From Faecalibacterium sp. I3-3-89 (lineage in GTDB: Bacteria; Bacillota; Clostridia; Oscillospirales; Ruminococcaceae), in assembly GCF_023347275.1 (NCBI RefSeq), contig NZ_CP094468.1:1798001-1862000 (forward strand): a DNA stretch of 64,000 bases, given 5' to 3'. Within the stretch, counting starts at the first letter, position 1. Each line of letters starts with the position of its first letter. The notes under the pieces were generated by a model. It had not been told where the DNA came from. It saw only the letters and a program-made list of their open reading frames with translations, and did not search any database. Positions 14,596 to 21,582 of this stretch are shown here, piece by piece. The translations under genes were made by a program, and so were the position numbers.

Positions 14596-15210
14596 TTAGT
14601 GCTCCTTTCTCTTGAGGGCCTGCGCCGTCTCAATGACTGCGCGGCTGTATTTGCTGCTGTGCTGGCCCTTGCTCCACGCGGCTTTCATGCCGCTGTCGCC
14701 CATGTTGTAGGCCATGAGAGCCTTGTCCGGGTCGTCGTACTTTTGGAACGCCCGCCCGAGGATGTATAAGCCAGCCTCGATGTTCTGCTCCGGGTCCATC
14801 ACATCCGTAATTCCGAGTTCTTCGTAGAGCCAGCGGTGATTGCAGATGTTAATCTGCATAAGGCCGAAGTCTCCGGTGTCGCTGACCGCATCCGGCTGGT
14901 AGCTGCTCTCCCGCTCGATGACGGCGATGGCGATTTCAAACGGGACGCCCTGCCGCTCCGCCTGCTCCCGGACGTACCGTTGCAGCTCGTCGCTCATGGG
15001 TACGTCGTAGAGGAGCTCCGGCTCCTGTTCTGCCTCTGGCTGCACCTCCATGTAGGCGAGCGTCACATATTCCGTTGCCGGTGCTGCCGCTGTCTGCTGT
15101 GCGAGGTTTGCTGCGGCCGTCGTCGCGCAGGAGTAAGCCGCAATAAGTGCGGTGACTGTGCAGAAAAACGCAACGGCCGCAATCTCCATCTTTCTTTTAA
15201 GCGCATCCAT
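14596..15210 (-). CDS. Membrane-anchored lytic transglycosylase (SLT domain)
   Basis: 204 aa. An N-terminal signal anchor (residues about 8-35) is followed by a spacer and an SLT domain (about residues 85-185): IAVIERESSYQPDAVS with the catalytic Glu, GLMQIN, EQNIEAGLYIL and AYNMGDSG. It cleaves peptidoglycan at the cell surface. Such enzymes serve phage entry or release, or open the wall for a conjugation channel. Here it shares a unit with endolysin and holin, which favours a phage-like role. Confidence 0.88.
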   Translation of the reverse strand: MDALKRKMEIAAVAFFCTVTALIAAYSCATTAAANLAQQTAAAPATEYVTLAYMEVQPEAEQEPELLYDVPMSDELQRYVREQAERQGVPFEIAIAVIERESSYQPDAVSDTGDFGLMQINICNHRWLYEELGITDVMDPEQNIEAGLYILGRAFQKYDDPDKALMAYNMGDSGMKAAWSKGQHSSKYSRAVIETAQALKRKEH

Positions 15211-15385
15211 AATCAGGTGTGGCGGCTGCCGTGAGCGAGCCGACCGTCCTCCGTGCGACGCGGTCGAGGATTTCTTTGACCTCTCCGCTCGTCCGGGTCC
15301 GGCAGAAGTCGTCGCAAATCTTGATTCGGGTGTTCCCGATGGTGAAGTCCTCCACGACGTTCCCGCTCTGCTTCGCCTCCAACAC
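15197..15385 (-). CDS. Small conserved protein of integrative elements
   Basis: 62 aa, MLEAKQSGNVVEDFTIGNTR ... ICDDFCRTRTSGEVKEILDR. Short proteins of this pattern commonly follow an XRE regulator in clostridial elements. GGAGGTG precedes the start. The 3' end overlaps the SLT gene by 14 nt, so translation is coupled. Function unknown. Confidence 0.7.
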   Translation of the reverse strand: MLEAKQSGNVVEDFTIGNTRIKICDDFCRTRTSGEVKEILDRVARRTVGSLTAAATPDYGCA

Positions 15386-15388
15386 TTT

Positions 15389-15880
15389 TTACACCTCCTG
15401 TTTTCCGAATTGCTTTCTGTAAATGAGCTTCAAGGTCTGAGCCTTGTTCGTTATCTCGTCGAGAACTTCAAGGTACTGTTCCATGCGCGGCTTTTCTTTC
15501 GCGTCGATGACGCCGTCGGCCGCGATGTCGATGATTCCGTCCTTGACCTCCGGCAACGACTTCATTGCCGAAATGAGCTGCAATGTGACCCGCTCGAGCT
15601 CTTCCAGCTCAATCGGTGAAATTGTCCCGATGCCGAGCGGGCAGAGGTGCGAGCAGAAATGGTTTTGCAGCTCCGGCGCGTTGTAGGTGTCCGACAGCAT
15701 CAGGACCTCCTCCGGGTGCGGGTTGATGGTTCCGAGCTCGATGTTTGCGAGCCGCGTCCGGTCGATGCCGGTCACCTCTGACGCACCCTCTCTGCTGCCT
15801 AACCGGTCGTTCCACGATGCCGCTGCGATTCGTGCCCTGTAGAACACGTTATCTGCGGCTTTCGTTGCCATTTTAGGCAT
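15389..15880 (-). CDS. HTH (XRE-type) regulator
   Basis: 163 aa. Residues about 18-65 form an HTH (WNDRLGSREGASEVTGIDRT, RLANIELGTINPHPEEVLML). Then comes a metal-like C-x3-C (HFCSHLCPLGIG) and a helical C-terminal domain (ELERVTLQLISAMKSLPEVK). It is the first gene of the leftward unit that ends with the holin, so it may regulate that unit. It begins 76 nt from the small Cro-like gene. Confidence 0.8.
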   Translation of the reverse strand: MPKMATKAADNVFYRARIAAASWNDRLGSREGASEVTGIDRTRLANIELGTINPHPEEVLMLSDTYNAPELQNHFCSHLCPLGIGTISPIELEELERVTLQLISAMKSLPEVKDGIIDIAADGVIDAKEKPRMEQYLEVLDEITNKAQTLKLIYRKQFGKQEV

Positions 15881-15940
15881 TTATTCCGTGCCTCCTTTCG
15901 GTTAAAATATTTACAAGGAAACGCAAAATGTTTGCTTTTG

Positions 15941-15966
15941 GCGTCATTATTTCGTATCAATGACGC
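15941..15966. promoter_or_regulatory. Inverted repeat with TGACGC half-sites
   Basis: GCGTCATT, 10 nt, AATGACGC. It lies upstream of the 163-aa HTH gene and overlaps the 3' end of the Cro-like gene. The same TGACGC half-site forms the palindrome at 16278-16294. Confidence 0.6.
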
Positions 15967-16169
15967 GAAACGGGTCGCTTCGGGTTAAAAAAAAGGTCGT
16001 CGTAGGGATAGCCGAGGGCCTGCTTGATTTTCAGGCTCAGCTTGAGGGACGGATTCTTGTCTCCGCTCTCAATCTGTGCGTAGTGGCTCCGGCTCACGCC
16101 CAGCCTCTCGCTGAAAGTCTGCTGGGTGTAGCCCGCTCCCTCCCGGAGCGTTTGCAGCTTTTTCCGCAT
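15957..16169 (-). CDS. Cro/CI-type small XRE repressor
   Basis: 70 aa: LQTLREGAGYTQQTFSERLG, VSRSHYAQIESGDKNPSL, LKIKQALGYPYDDLFF. This is a complete HTH_3 domain with nothing else. The start at 16169 is preferred to a longer reading because AGGAGGA is placed ahead. Its promoter carries two copies of the GTCCC/GGGAC operator, so it probably regulates itself. It is divergent from the larger repressor at 16355, the classic phage switch arrangement. Confidence 0.85.
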   Translation of the reverse strand: MRKKLQTLREGAGYTQQTFSERLGVSRSHYAQIESGDKNPSLKLSLKIKQALGYPYDDLFFNPKRPVSRH

Positions 16170-16194
16170 TCCGCCTGTCTCCTCCTTTCTGTGT

Positions 16195-16250
16195 GACCCT
16201 TTTGGGGTCTTTCTGTGGTTTATTATAGTCCCTAATTGGGTCAAAGTCAA
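16195..16250 (-). promoter_or_regulatory. Leftward switch promoter with two operators
   Basis: TTGACT (16250-16245), 17-bp spacer, TATAAT (16227-16222). The spacer contains the dyad GTCCC-TAATT-GGGTC (16228-16242). A second dyad GACCC-TTTTG-GGGTC (16195-16209) lies in the leader. The layout copies the rightward promoter at 5148. Confidence 0.88.
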
Positions 16251-16277
16251 GTTTTTTTCAAAAATTTCTGCTTTTCG

Positions 16278-16294
16278 TGACGCAATTAGCGTCA
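16278..16294. promoter_or_regulatory. Perfect palindrome TGACGC-N5-GCGTCA
   Basis: TGACGCAATTAGCGTCA lies between the divergent repressors. GTCCCC-GTGA-GGGGAT follows immediately. A likely binding site for one of the element regulators and distinct from the GTCCC/GGGAC operator. Confidence 0.7.
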
Positions 16295-16354
16295 TTTGTC
16301 CCCGTGAGGGGATTTTTGTGATACAATATAAAAGTCTTAGGGAGGTACGTCTGT

Positions 16355-16918
16355 ATGGATAAGTTTTCTGAACGGTTGGTCGCGCTCCGCAAGGAGAAGG
16401 ATTTGACGCAGGCCGAGTTTGCCCGCCTCTGCGGCAAGCAGCGCACTACGGTCTCCGGCTACGAGACCGAGGGCAAAGAGCCAGATTTCGCCCTGCTCTG
16501 CCAGATGGCGGACTATTTCGGGGTAACCACTGACTATCTGCTGGGCCGCGAGGACGAGCGCGCACACGGTAACGAGGCGTTCCGTCAGGACAATGCAAAC
16601 TTCAAGCGCAGATATGACGCCCTCCCGAAAGAGCTCCGCGCCGTCGTCTCCTCGACGTTCGATTCGGTCTATGTGCTGCTCTCCCGGTGCATGAACGCGC
16701 AGAACGCAGCAGAGATGGCCCTGTATCGCGAGCTGTTCTCTGAGCTGCAAACCGGTCGCGGCGAGATAAAGAGCATCCTCGCGGATTGCGGGGGAGACCT
16801 GGCAGATGCTTTCCCGCAGATTATGGAGAAGCAGAACACGCTCAAGGCCAAAACCGCCTCTATCCTTGACAGCCTCTTGCAGGCTGACGTTGCGGCCTTA
16901 AAGGATAGCAACAAGTAA
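16355..16918 (+). CDS. XRE-family repressor of the element
   Basis: 187 aa with an N-terminal HTH (residues 5-62: RLVALRKEKDLTQAEFARLC, TTVSGYETEGKEPDFALLCQ, YFGVTTDYLLGRED) and a helical C-terminal domain of about 120 aa without peptidase motifs, so it is not a LexA-type self-cleaving repressor. GGGAGG precedes the start. It is divergent from the Cro-like gene and directly upstream of the integrase, so it is the best candidate for keeping the element silent by binding the GTCCC/GGGAC or TGACGC sites. Confidence 0.85.
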   Translation: MDKFSERLVALRKEKDLTQAEFARLCGKQRTTVSGYETEGKEPDFALLCQMADYFGVTTDYLLGREDERAHGNEAFRQDNANFKRRYDALPKELRAVVSSTFDSVYVLLSRCMNAQNAAEMALYRELFSELQTGRGEIKSILADCGGDLADAFPQIMEKQNTLKAKTASILDSLLQADVAALKDSNK

Positions 16919-16926
16919 CCTTTCGG

Positions 16927-16951
16927 CCTGCGCTCCGGCGCGGGTCTTTTT
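16927..16951 (+). terminator. Terminator between repressor and integrase
   Basis: CCTGCGC-TCCG-GCGCGGG stem followed by TCTTTTTG. Confidence 0.7.
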
Positions 16952-16965
16952 GTTTGGAGGTCATC

Positions 16966-18558
16966 ATGGAGCAGTATCTCATATACCTGCGCAAGTCTCG
17001 TTCCGACCTCGAGGCCGAAGCGCACGGCGAGGGAGAAACACTCTCCCGGCACGAGCACACTCTGCTCGAGCTGGCGAAAAGGCAGCATCTCAACGTGACC
17101 GATATTTACCGTGAGGTCGTCTCTGGTGACACCATCGCTGCCCGCCCAATGATGCAACGGGTTCTCTCCGAGGTTGAGCAGGGCGTCTGGTCCGGCGTCC
17201 TCGTCATGGAGGTCGAGCGTCTGGCGCGCGGCGACACCATCGACCAAGGCATCATCGCGCAGACATTCAAGTTCTCCGGGACAAAAATAATAACCCCTAT
17301 AAAAACGTATGACCCAGACAACGAGTTCGACGAGGAGTATTTTGAGTTCGGCTTGTTTATGAGCCGCCGCGAGTACAAAATCATCAACCGCCGGTTGCAG
17401 CGCGGTCGCCTCGCCTCCGCCAAAGAGGGAAAATGGCCGTCCGGTCTGGCCCCCTTTGGCTATCGTCGGGTAAAGCTCAAAAACGAAAAGGGCTGCTCAC
17501 TCGAGCCCATCGAGGAGCAGGCCGCAATAGTCCGTATGATTTTCGACCTGTACACGGTCGGATTGCAGGACGAGGACGGTTCCGCTCGCCCGCTGTCTCT
17601 GGGTTCAATCGCCACGAGGCTCAACGATATGCACATCCCGTCTCCGTCCGGTTCACAATGGGCAAGAATCACCATTCGCGGAATCATAAAGAATCCGACG
17701 TACATTGGCATGGTGCGCTGGGGCAGTCGTGAGACGAAGAAGAAAGTGGTTGACGGCAAGGTCGTTTCTGTGCGCGGTCCTGCCGACCCAGAGAAAGAGT
17801 GCGTGTTCAAAGGCATTCATCCTCCGCTCGTTCCGAAGGAAACATTTGAACTTGCAAACGATAAGCTCACCCGGAGTGAGAATACTTCCACGCACAAGGA
17901 AAAGGTCGTCCGGAATCCTCTGGCCGGTCTGCTCGTCTGCTCCGAGTGCGGCAGGCAGATGATGCGGATGATAAACCCCGTCCATCCAGATATGCCGGTC
18001 GTGCGCTGTCCTCGTCGCGGCTGCCCGAATTGCTCGAGCTATCTCCCTATCGTCGAGGAGCGTGTCATACAGGGTCTCTCCGAGTGGATGAAAGGGTATG
18101 AGCTCGAGTGGAGCTCCGCTGCCGCGTCGTCCTCCGTGTCGTCGGTCGGCGTCCGTGAAAAAGCTCTCGTCAGCGCGGAGGCCGAGCTCCGTAAATTACA
18201 GCAGCAGCTCGAACGTACCCACGACTTCCTCGAGCAGGGCATCTACGACACAGATACCTTTCTGTCCCGCTCCCGGATGCTCTCCGACAAAATCGCTGCC
18301 GCAAAAGATAGCGTCACTCGCTGCTCCCGCGAGCTGACCGAGGAGAAGCTCCGGGAGACCAGCCGCCGCGACATCATCCCTAAAGTCAAGAATTTGCTCG
18401 ATGTGTACCCGCTGCTCGAAACGGCCGAGGAGAAAAACGCCCTCCTGAAAGAGGTGCTTGAAAAGGTCGTCTACCAGAAGCTAAACGAGAAGCGCAAAAA
18501 AAGCCCTGATGGTTTCATCATAGAGATATACCCGCGCATCCCAAAATCCGAAAAATGA
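16966..18558 (+). CDS. Large serine recombinase (integrase)
   Basis: 530 aa. It catalyses integration and excision by double-strand cleavage through an active-site serine. Seen in order: the resolvase domain with YLRKSRSD (catalytic Ser near residue 10), EVERLARG, the Recombinase domain (GYRRVKL ... GIIKNPTYIGMVRWG), a zinc ribbon (CSECGRQMM...CPRRGCPNCSSY) and a coiled-coil (residues about 395-470). The start at 16966 has GGAGG 6 nt ahead. It lies 30-60 bp from attR, as expected. The coiled-coil and zinc ribbon mark a phage/IME-type large serine integrase. An excision factor is not obvious; the 69-aa XRE is one candidate. Confidence 0.95.
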   Translation: MEQYLIYLRKSRSDLEAEAHGEGETLSRHEHTLLELAKRQHLNVTDIYREVVSGDTIAARPMMQRVLSEVEQGVWSGVLVMEVERLARGDTIDQGIIAQTFKFSGTKIITPIKTYDPDNEFDEEYFEFGLFMSRREYKIINRRLQRGRLASAKEGKWPSGLAPFGYRRVKLKNEKGCSLEPIEEQAAIVRMIFDLYTVGLQDEDGSARPLSLGSIATRLNDMHIPSPSGSQWARITIRGIIKNPTYIGMVRWGSRETKKKVVDGKVVSVRGPADPEKECVFKGIHPPLVPKETFELANDKLTRSENTSTHKEKVVRNPLAGLLVCSECGRQMMRMINPVHPDMPVVRCPRRGCPNCSSYLPIVEERVIQGLSEWMKGYELEWSSAAASSSVSSVGVREKALVSAEAELRKLQQQLERTHDFLEQGIYDTDTFLSRSRMLSDKIAAAKDSVTRCSRELTEEKLRETSRRDIIPKVKNLLDVYPLLETAEEKNALLKEVLEKVVYQKLNEKRKKSPDGFIIEIYPRIPKSEK

Positions 18559-18561
18559 AAA

Positions 18562-18590
18562 GAGAGGACCGAAACGGCCCTCTCTTTCTT
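18562..18590 (+). terminator. Terminator after the integrase
   Basis: GAGAGGACC-GAAAC-GGCCCTCTC stem then TTTCTT, 4 nt past the stop. It ends exactly where the attR arm begins. Confidence 0.85.
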
Positions 18591-18617
18591 ATAGTTATCC
18601 TGTTTAGCCATACTCAT
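18590..18617. other. attR: integrase half-site plus core
   Basis: Arm TATAGTTATCCTGTTTA (18590-18606), the inverse of the attL arm, then core TCAT (18614-18617) and ARH coding sequence. Joining attL and attR inner sides gives an attP with 17-bp inverted arms around the core. Confidence 0.85.
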
Positions 18618-18657
18618 AGGGACTGCCCACGATGTCACCCAAGATTGCTCCTAACAT
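18604..18657 (-). pseudogene. ADP-ribosylglycohydrolase, 5' fragment
   Basis: MLGAILGDIVGSPYEYG then stop. The first 15 residues are the typical ARH N-terminus (M-x-G-A-I-x-GD-x-VGS-x-YE). The last two residues and the TAA come from the element. The rest of the gene is at 4252-5007. GGAAACAGC precedes the ATG. Confidence 0.9.
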
Positions 18658-18671
18658 GGCTGTTTCCTCCC

Positions 18672-19331
18672 TTACCTATGATGCCGCTTCTGGAAATCAG
18701 CTTCGATTTGTTCTTTCCACTCTGCGCCGATGGACGCGCAGCAGGGTGCTTCCCGCATCCGGGAAACCGTCTCGCTGACAACGTGGTAGTTGACCGCCAC
18801 GCCCTGTGCGTCATTCTCGAACCGCACAGCCCGGTCGGACGAGATGCCGAAGCGGGCAGCTTCCTTCACAGCATCCATGTTGGCACCGAGGAACAGGAAC
18901 TCCCAGCCGTACTGCTCTTTTTCCTGCTCGATCATCCGGCGGATCTTCTCATAGCTAAACCGTTTGCTGGCGTTTTCCAGCCCGTCCGTGGTAATGACAA
19001 AGATGACCTTTTCGGCACGCTCGTCCTCCGGCAGATGGCGCTGGATATTCACCATCTTTTCCATGCCATAACCAATGGCGTCCAGTAGCGCCGTGTAGCC
19101 CCGGACGTAGTAGTCCTTTTCGGTCAGCGGCGCAACGGCGTGCAGGGGAAAGCGGTCGTGCAGCAGCTGTACCTCGTGGTCAAACAGGATGGTGGTCACG
19201 TTGGCCTCGCCCTCCTGCTCCTTCTGCCGGGTCAGCATAGCATTGAACCCGCCGATGGTGTCCTGCTCCAGCTCGCCCATGGAACCGCTACGGTCCAGAA
19301 TGAAAACAAGCTCGGTAAGATTTTTCTTCAC
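18672..19331 (-). CDS. VWA-domain protein (TerY-like)
   Basis: 219 aa from GTG with GGAGGG 6-8 nt upstream. It is one von Willebrand factor A domain with an intact metal-dependent adhesion site: DRSGSM near residue 14, the threonine in YVRGYTALLDAIG, and ITTDGLENAS. No signal peptide, so it is cytoplasmic. TerY-type VWA proteins act as metal-dependent assembly factors near chemical-stress and ADP-ribose genes. The ARH gene starts 14 nt downstream on the same strand, which points to a VWA-ARH operon before the element inserted. Confidence 0.88.
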   Translation of the reverse strand: MKKNLTELVFILDRSGSMGELEQDTIGGFNAMLTRQKEQEGEANVTTILFDHEVQLLHDRFPLHAVAPLTEKDYYVRGYTALLDAIGYGMEKMVNIQRHLPEDERAEKVIFVITTDGLENASKRFSYEKIRRMIEQEKEQYGWEFLFLGANMDAVKEAARFGISSDRAVRFENDAQGVAVNYHVVSETVSRMREAPCCASIGAEWKEQIEADFQKRHHR

Positions 19332-19421
19332 AACAATGCCCTCCGTTTTGTGGTGTATCGCTTTCGTTGGCAAAAGGATACCACAAACCGGAGGGCAAAA
19401 GGTCAACGGGCAGGCGACAAA

Positions 19422-20453
19422 TTACGCTCCCAGCTGTTCCTGATCGTATTCAAACAGCAGCGTATTGACCTGATTGATGTTATAGATTTTGTGTTTCAGG
19501 CAATACCGCACGATCCAATCCCGCTTGGAGCCATCGGAGAAGGCATAGCCTGCGCTTTTAAGCAGGTCGATGGTCTCATCCTCCGACAGATGCAGCCCCA
19601 CCGCAAAGGCAAGCACAGTCTTCTTTTTGGGGTTGTACTCGCGGTTGCACTGAATTTTGGAGAAATGCTGCCGGGAGATGTTGGACTGCTTGTACACGGT
19701 GGAGTCTTTCAGCCCCCGCTCGTCAATGAGCCGCAGCAGCCGGGTGGTGAAACTCTCGCCAAGGTTGTCCATCAGGCTTTCCAGACTGCGGGCTGTCCTG
19801 GGTGCCGCGGCGGGTGCCGGAACTGCACCTAGCATCGGCACGGCGGCATCTTCTTCCAGAAGCCTCCGCCGCTCTGACAATTCTCTGCGCCGACGGCCAA
19901 ATCCGTAGCTTTCATCGTTCTGTGCTACATAGTGGTCGTCAATGTACTCCTCCACCGAGGCGAACAGCTTCCGGCTCACGGCCAGCGAGTCCCGGTCGTA
20001 AAGCACCAGATACACGGTCAGGTCGTGCTCCATGACGTACTGTGTGATGGTGTCCATCGCAATGCGGAAGGCCTGTTCTTTGGGGTAGCCATAGTTTCCG
20101 CTGGACAGCAGCGGGAAAGCCACGCTCTCGCAGTGGTATTCTGCGGCTAATTCCAATGCGGAGTGGTATGCACCGGCTAATTGTTCAGCTTCGCCGAACC
20201 CGCCGCCGTGCCACGCCGGGCAGACTGCATGGAAAACGTACTTTGCCGACAGCCCGAATGCCGGAGTACACACGGCTCTGCCCAAATCGCAACGGCCGAT
20301 GGCTTCGCAGGCGGCGGTCAGCTCCTGCTCCCCTGCCGCCTGATAGATGGCACGGCTGGTGCCGCTGCCCTGCAAAAGGTTCCGGTTCGCCGGGTTGACG
20401 ATGGCATCCGCCGCCACTTTGGTGATGTCGTTGCGGATCATCAGAAACGGCAT
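19422..20453 (-). CDS. Macro-domain protein with C-terminal helix-turn-helix
   Basis: 343 aa. Residues 1-165 are a macro domain that binds or hydrolyses ADP-ribose derivatives: ITKVAADAIVNPANRNLLQG, GSGTSRAIYQAAG, the phosphate loop FPLLSSGNYGYPK. After a charged, Ala/Pro-rich linker, residues about 225-340 resemble an HTH-containing domain (STVYKQSNISRQHFSKIQCN) seen in macro-HTH fusions. It could sense ADP-ribose and bind DNA. It is upstream of the VWA gene on the same strand and divergent from DUF5131. Confidence 0.88.
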   Translation of the reverse strand: MPFLMIRNDITKVAADAIVNPANRNLLQGSGTSRAIYQAAGEQELTAACEAIGRCDLGRAVCTPAFGLSAKYVFHAVCPAWHGGGFGEAEQLAGAYHSALELAAEYHCESVAFPLLSSGNYGYPKEQAFRIAMDTITQYVMEHDLTVYLVLYDRDSLAVSRKLFASVEEYIDDHYVAQNDESYGFGRRRRELSERRRLLEEDAAVPMLGAVPAPAAAPRTARSLESLMDNLGESFTTRLLRLIDERGLKDSTVYKQSNISRQHFSKIQCNREYNPKKKTVLAFAVGLHLSEDETIDLLKSAGYAFSDGSKRDWIVRYCLKHKIYNINQVNTLLFEYDQEQLGA

Positions 20454-20520
20454 GGTGGTTCCTCCCTCACATGGTTTTCTTCATCCTATCACATCCGATG
20501 GGGCGGTGCAAGGGGTGCTC

Positions 20521-20549
20521 TTGTTTCCTGTCCGCGCAGCTATTATAAT
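20521..20549 (+). promoter_or_regulatory. Promoter of the DUF5131 gene
   Basis: TTGTTT (20521-20526), 17-bp spacer, TATAAT (20544-20549). The predicted leader is only about 12 nt. Confidence 0.65.
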
Positions 20550-20567
20550 AATAGGTACCGAAAGAAG

Positions 20568-21449
20568 GTGAGCTTTCTGCACGACATCTGGAATCCATGG
20601 CACGGCTGCGTCAAGTGCAGCGAGGGCTGCCAGAACTGCTACATGTATTTTCTCGACCGGATGCGGGACCAGAACGGAGCCGAGATCTACAAAACGAAAA
20701 GCGGCTTTTCCTATCCGCTCCAGAAAGACCGCACCGGACACTACAAAATCCAGAGTGGTGAGCAGATCCGGGTCTGCATGACCTCGGATTTCTTCTTGGA
20801 AGAAGCCGACCCGTGGCGGGCTGAGGCGTGGGACATCATGCGCCAGCGCAGCGATGTGGTGTTTTTTCTGCTCACCAAACGGCCGCAGCGGGTACGGGAG
20901 TGCCTGCCGCCGGACTGGGGCAGCGGTTGGGACAACATCTTTTTCAACGTCACCTGTGAAAATCAGCGCCGCGCCGATGAGCGCATTCCCATTCTGTTTG
21001 ACCTGCCCTTCAAGCACAAGGGCATCATGTGCGCGCCCTTCATCGGACCGGTGAGTATCCGGCAGTACCTTTCCGCCGGGCAGATCGAGCAGGTCATCTG
21101 CGGCGGCGAAAACTATGATGGTGCCCGCCCCTGCAATTTTGATTGGGTCAAGTCTCTCCGGCAGGAATGCGTGGATGCCAACGTGACCTTCTGCTTTATC
21201 GAGACCGGCACCGTGTTCATCAAGGACGGCAGGCGCTACCACCTGCCAAACAAGCAGCTGCAAAGCCGAATGGCCTGTAAATCCGGCATGAACTATCAGG
21301 GCAGGCCCATTCATTTTGACCTCGTGGACGACTGGGGTTACCCCATCCCGCAGGAAGAGCTGTATGTGCCACACTTCCGCTCTAACTGCGCCACTTGCGG
21401 CAGCAGACTTATCTGCAACGGCTGCAGCAATTGCGGCAAATGCCTGTGA
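20568..21449 (+). CDS. DUF5131 (phage Gp37/Gp68-like) family protein
   Basis: 293 aa from a GTG start with an AAAGAAGG context. It has the family cysteine cluster C-x3-C-x2-CY (CSEGCQNCYMYF) near residue 15, MTSDFFLEEADPW, FFLLTKRPQRV, VTCENQRRADERI and GGENYDGARPCNFDWVKSL. A C-terminal cysteine array (CATCGSRLICNGCSNCGKC) looks like a second metal site. The family is related to radical SAM enzymes; its reaction is not established. It is divergent from the macro-domain gene and may belong to the same function. Confidence 0.85.
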   Translation: MSFLHDIWNPWHGCVKCSEGCQNCYMYFLDRMRDQNGAEIYKTKSGFSYPLQKDRTGHYKIQSGEQIRVCMTSDFFLEEADPWRAEAWDIMRQRSDVVFFLLTKRPQRVRECLPPDWGSGWDNIFFNVTCENQRRADERIPILFDLPFKHKGIMCAPFIGPVSIRQYLSAGQIEQVICGGENYDGARPCNFDWVKSLRQECVDANVTFCFIETGTVFIKDGRRYHLPNKQLQSRMACKSGMNYQGRPIHFDLVDDWGYPIPQEELYVPHFRSNCATCGSRLICNGCSNCGKCL

Positions 21450-21473
21450 CAGAACTGCTCTCCTATAAAAACC

Positions 21474-21562
21474 GTCCCCTCCGTGCAGGCCTGGATCTCA
21501 CGTTCCGGGTATCTGCGCGGAAGGGACGTTTCGTTTTATCAGAGTTTTGTCATCCACAGGCC
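21474..21562. repeat. 90-bp direct repeat, copy A (terminator plus a gene tail)
   Basis: Contains a hairpin (GTCCCCTCCG...GGAAGGGAC) that can terminate the DUF5131 gene, then a fragment equal to the 3' end of the small gene at 24308. Copy B is at 24243-24332 in the same orientation, with about 13 differences by eye. The two copies flank the selenium cassette. Confidence 0.8.
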
Positions 21563-21582
21563 GGGAGCCATCGGTTCCTTTT

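Larger units (their letters stand above)
5009..18617. mobile_element. Integrated element of about 13.6 kb with serine integrase and lysis genes
   Basis: The limits come from the split ARH gene and the two att sites; core-to-core length is 13,605 bp. Contents from left: a terminator, a promoter with operators, about ten small rightward genes, an XRE gene, a leftward unit with a G10-bearing membrane protein, a palindrome-rich non-coding core, a leftward holin/endolysin/SLT module, three HTH regulators, and the large serine recombinase at the right end. No capsid, portal, terminase, relaxase, coupling protein or recognisable Rep is present. It is therefore not a complete phage or ICE. A satellite, a mobilisable island or a reduced prophage are the options. 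Confidence 0.9.
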
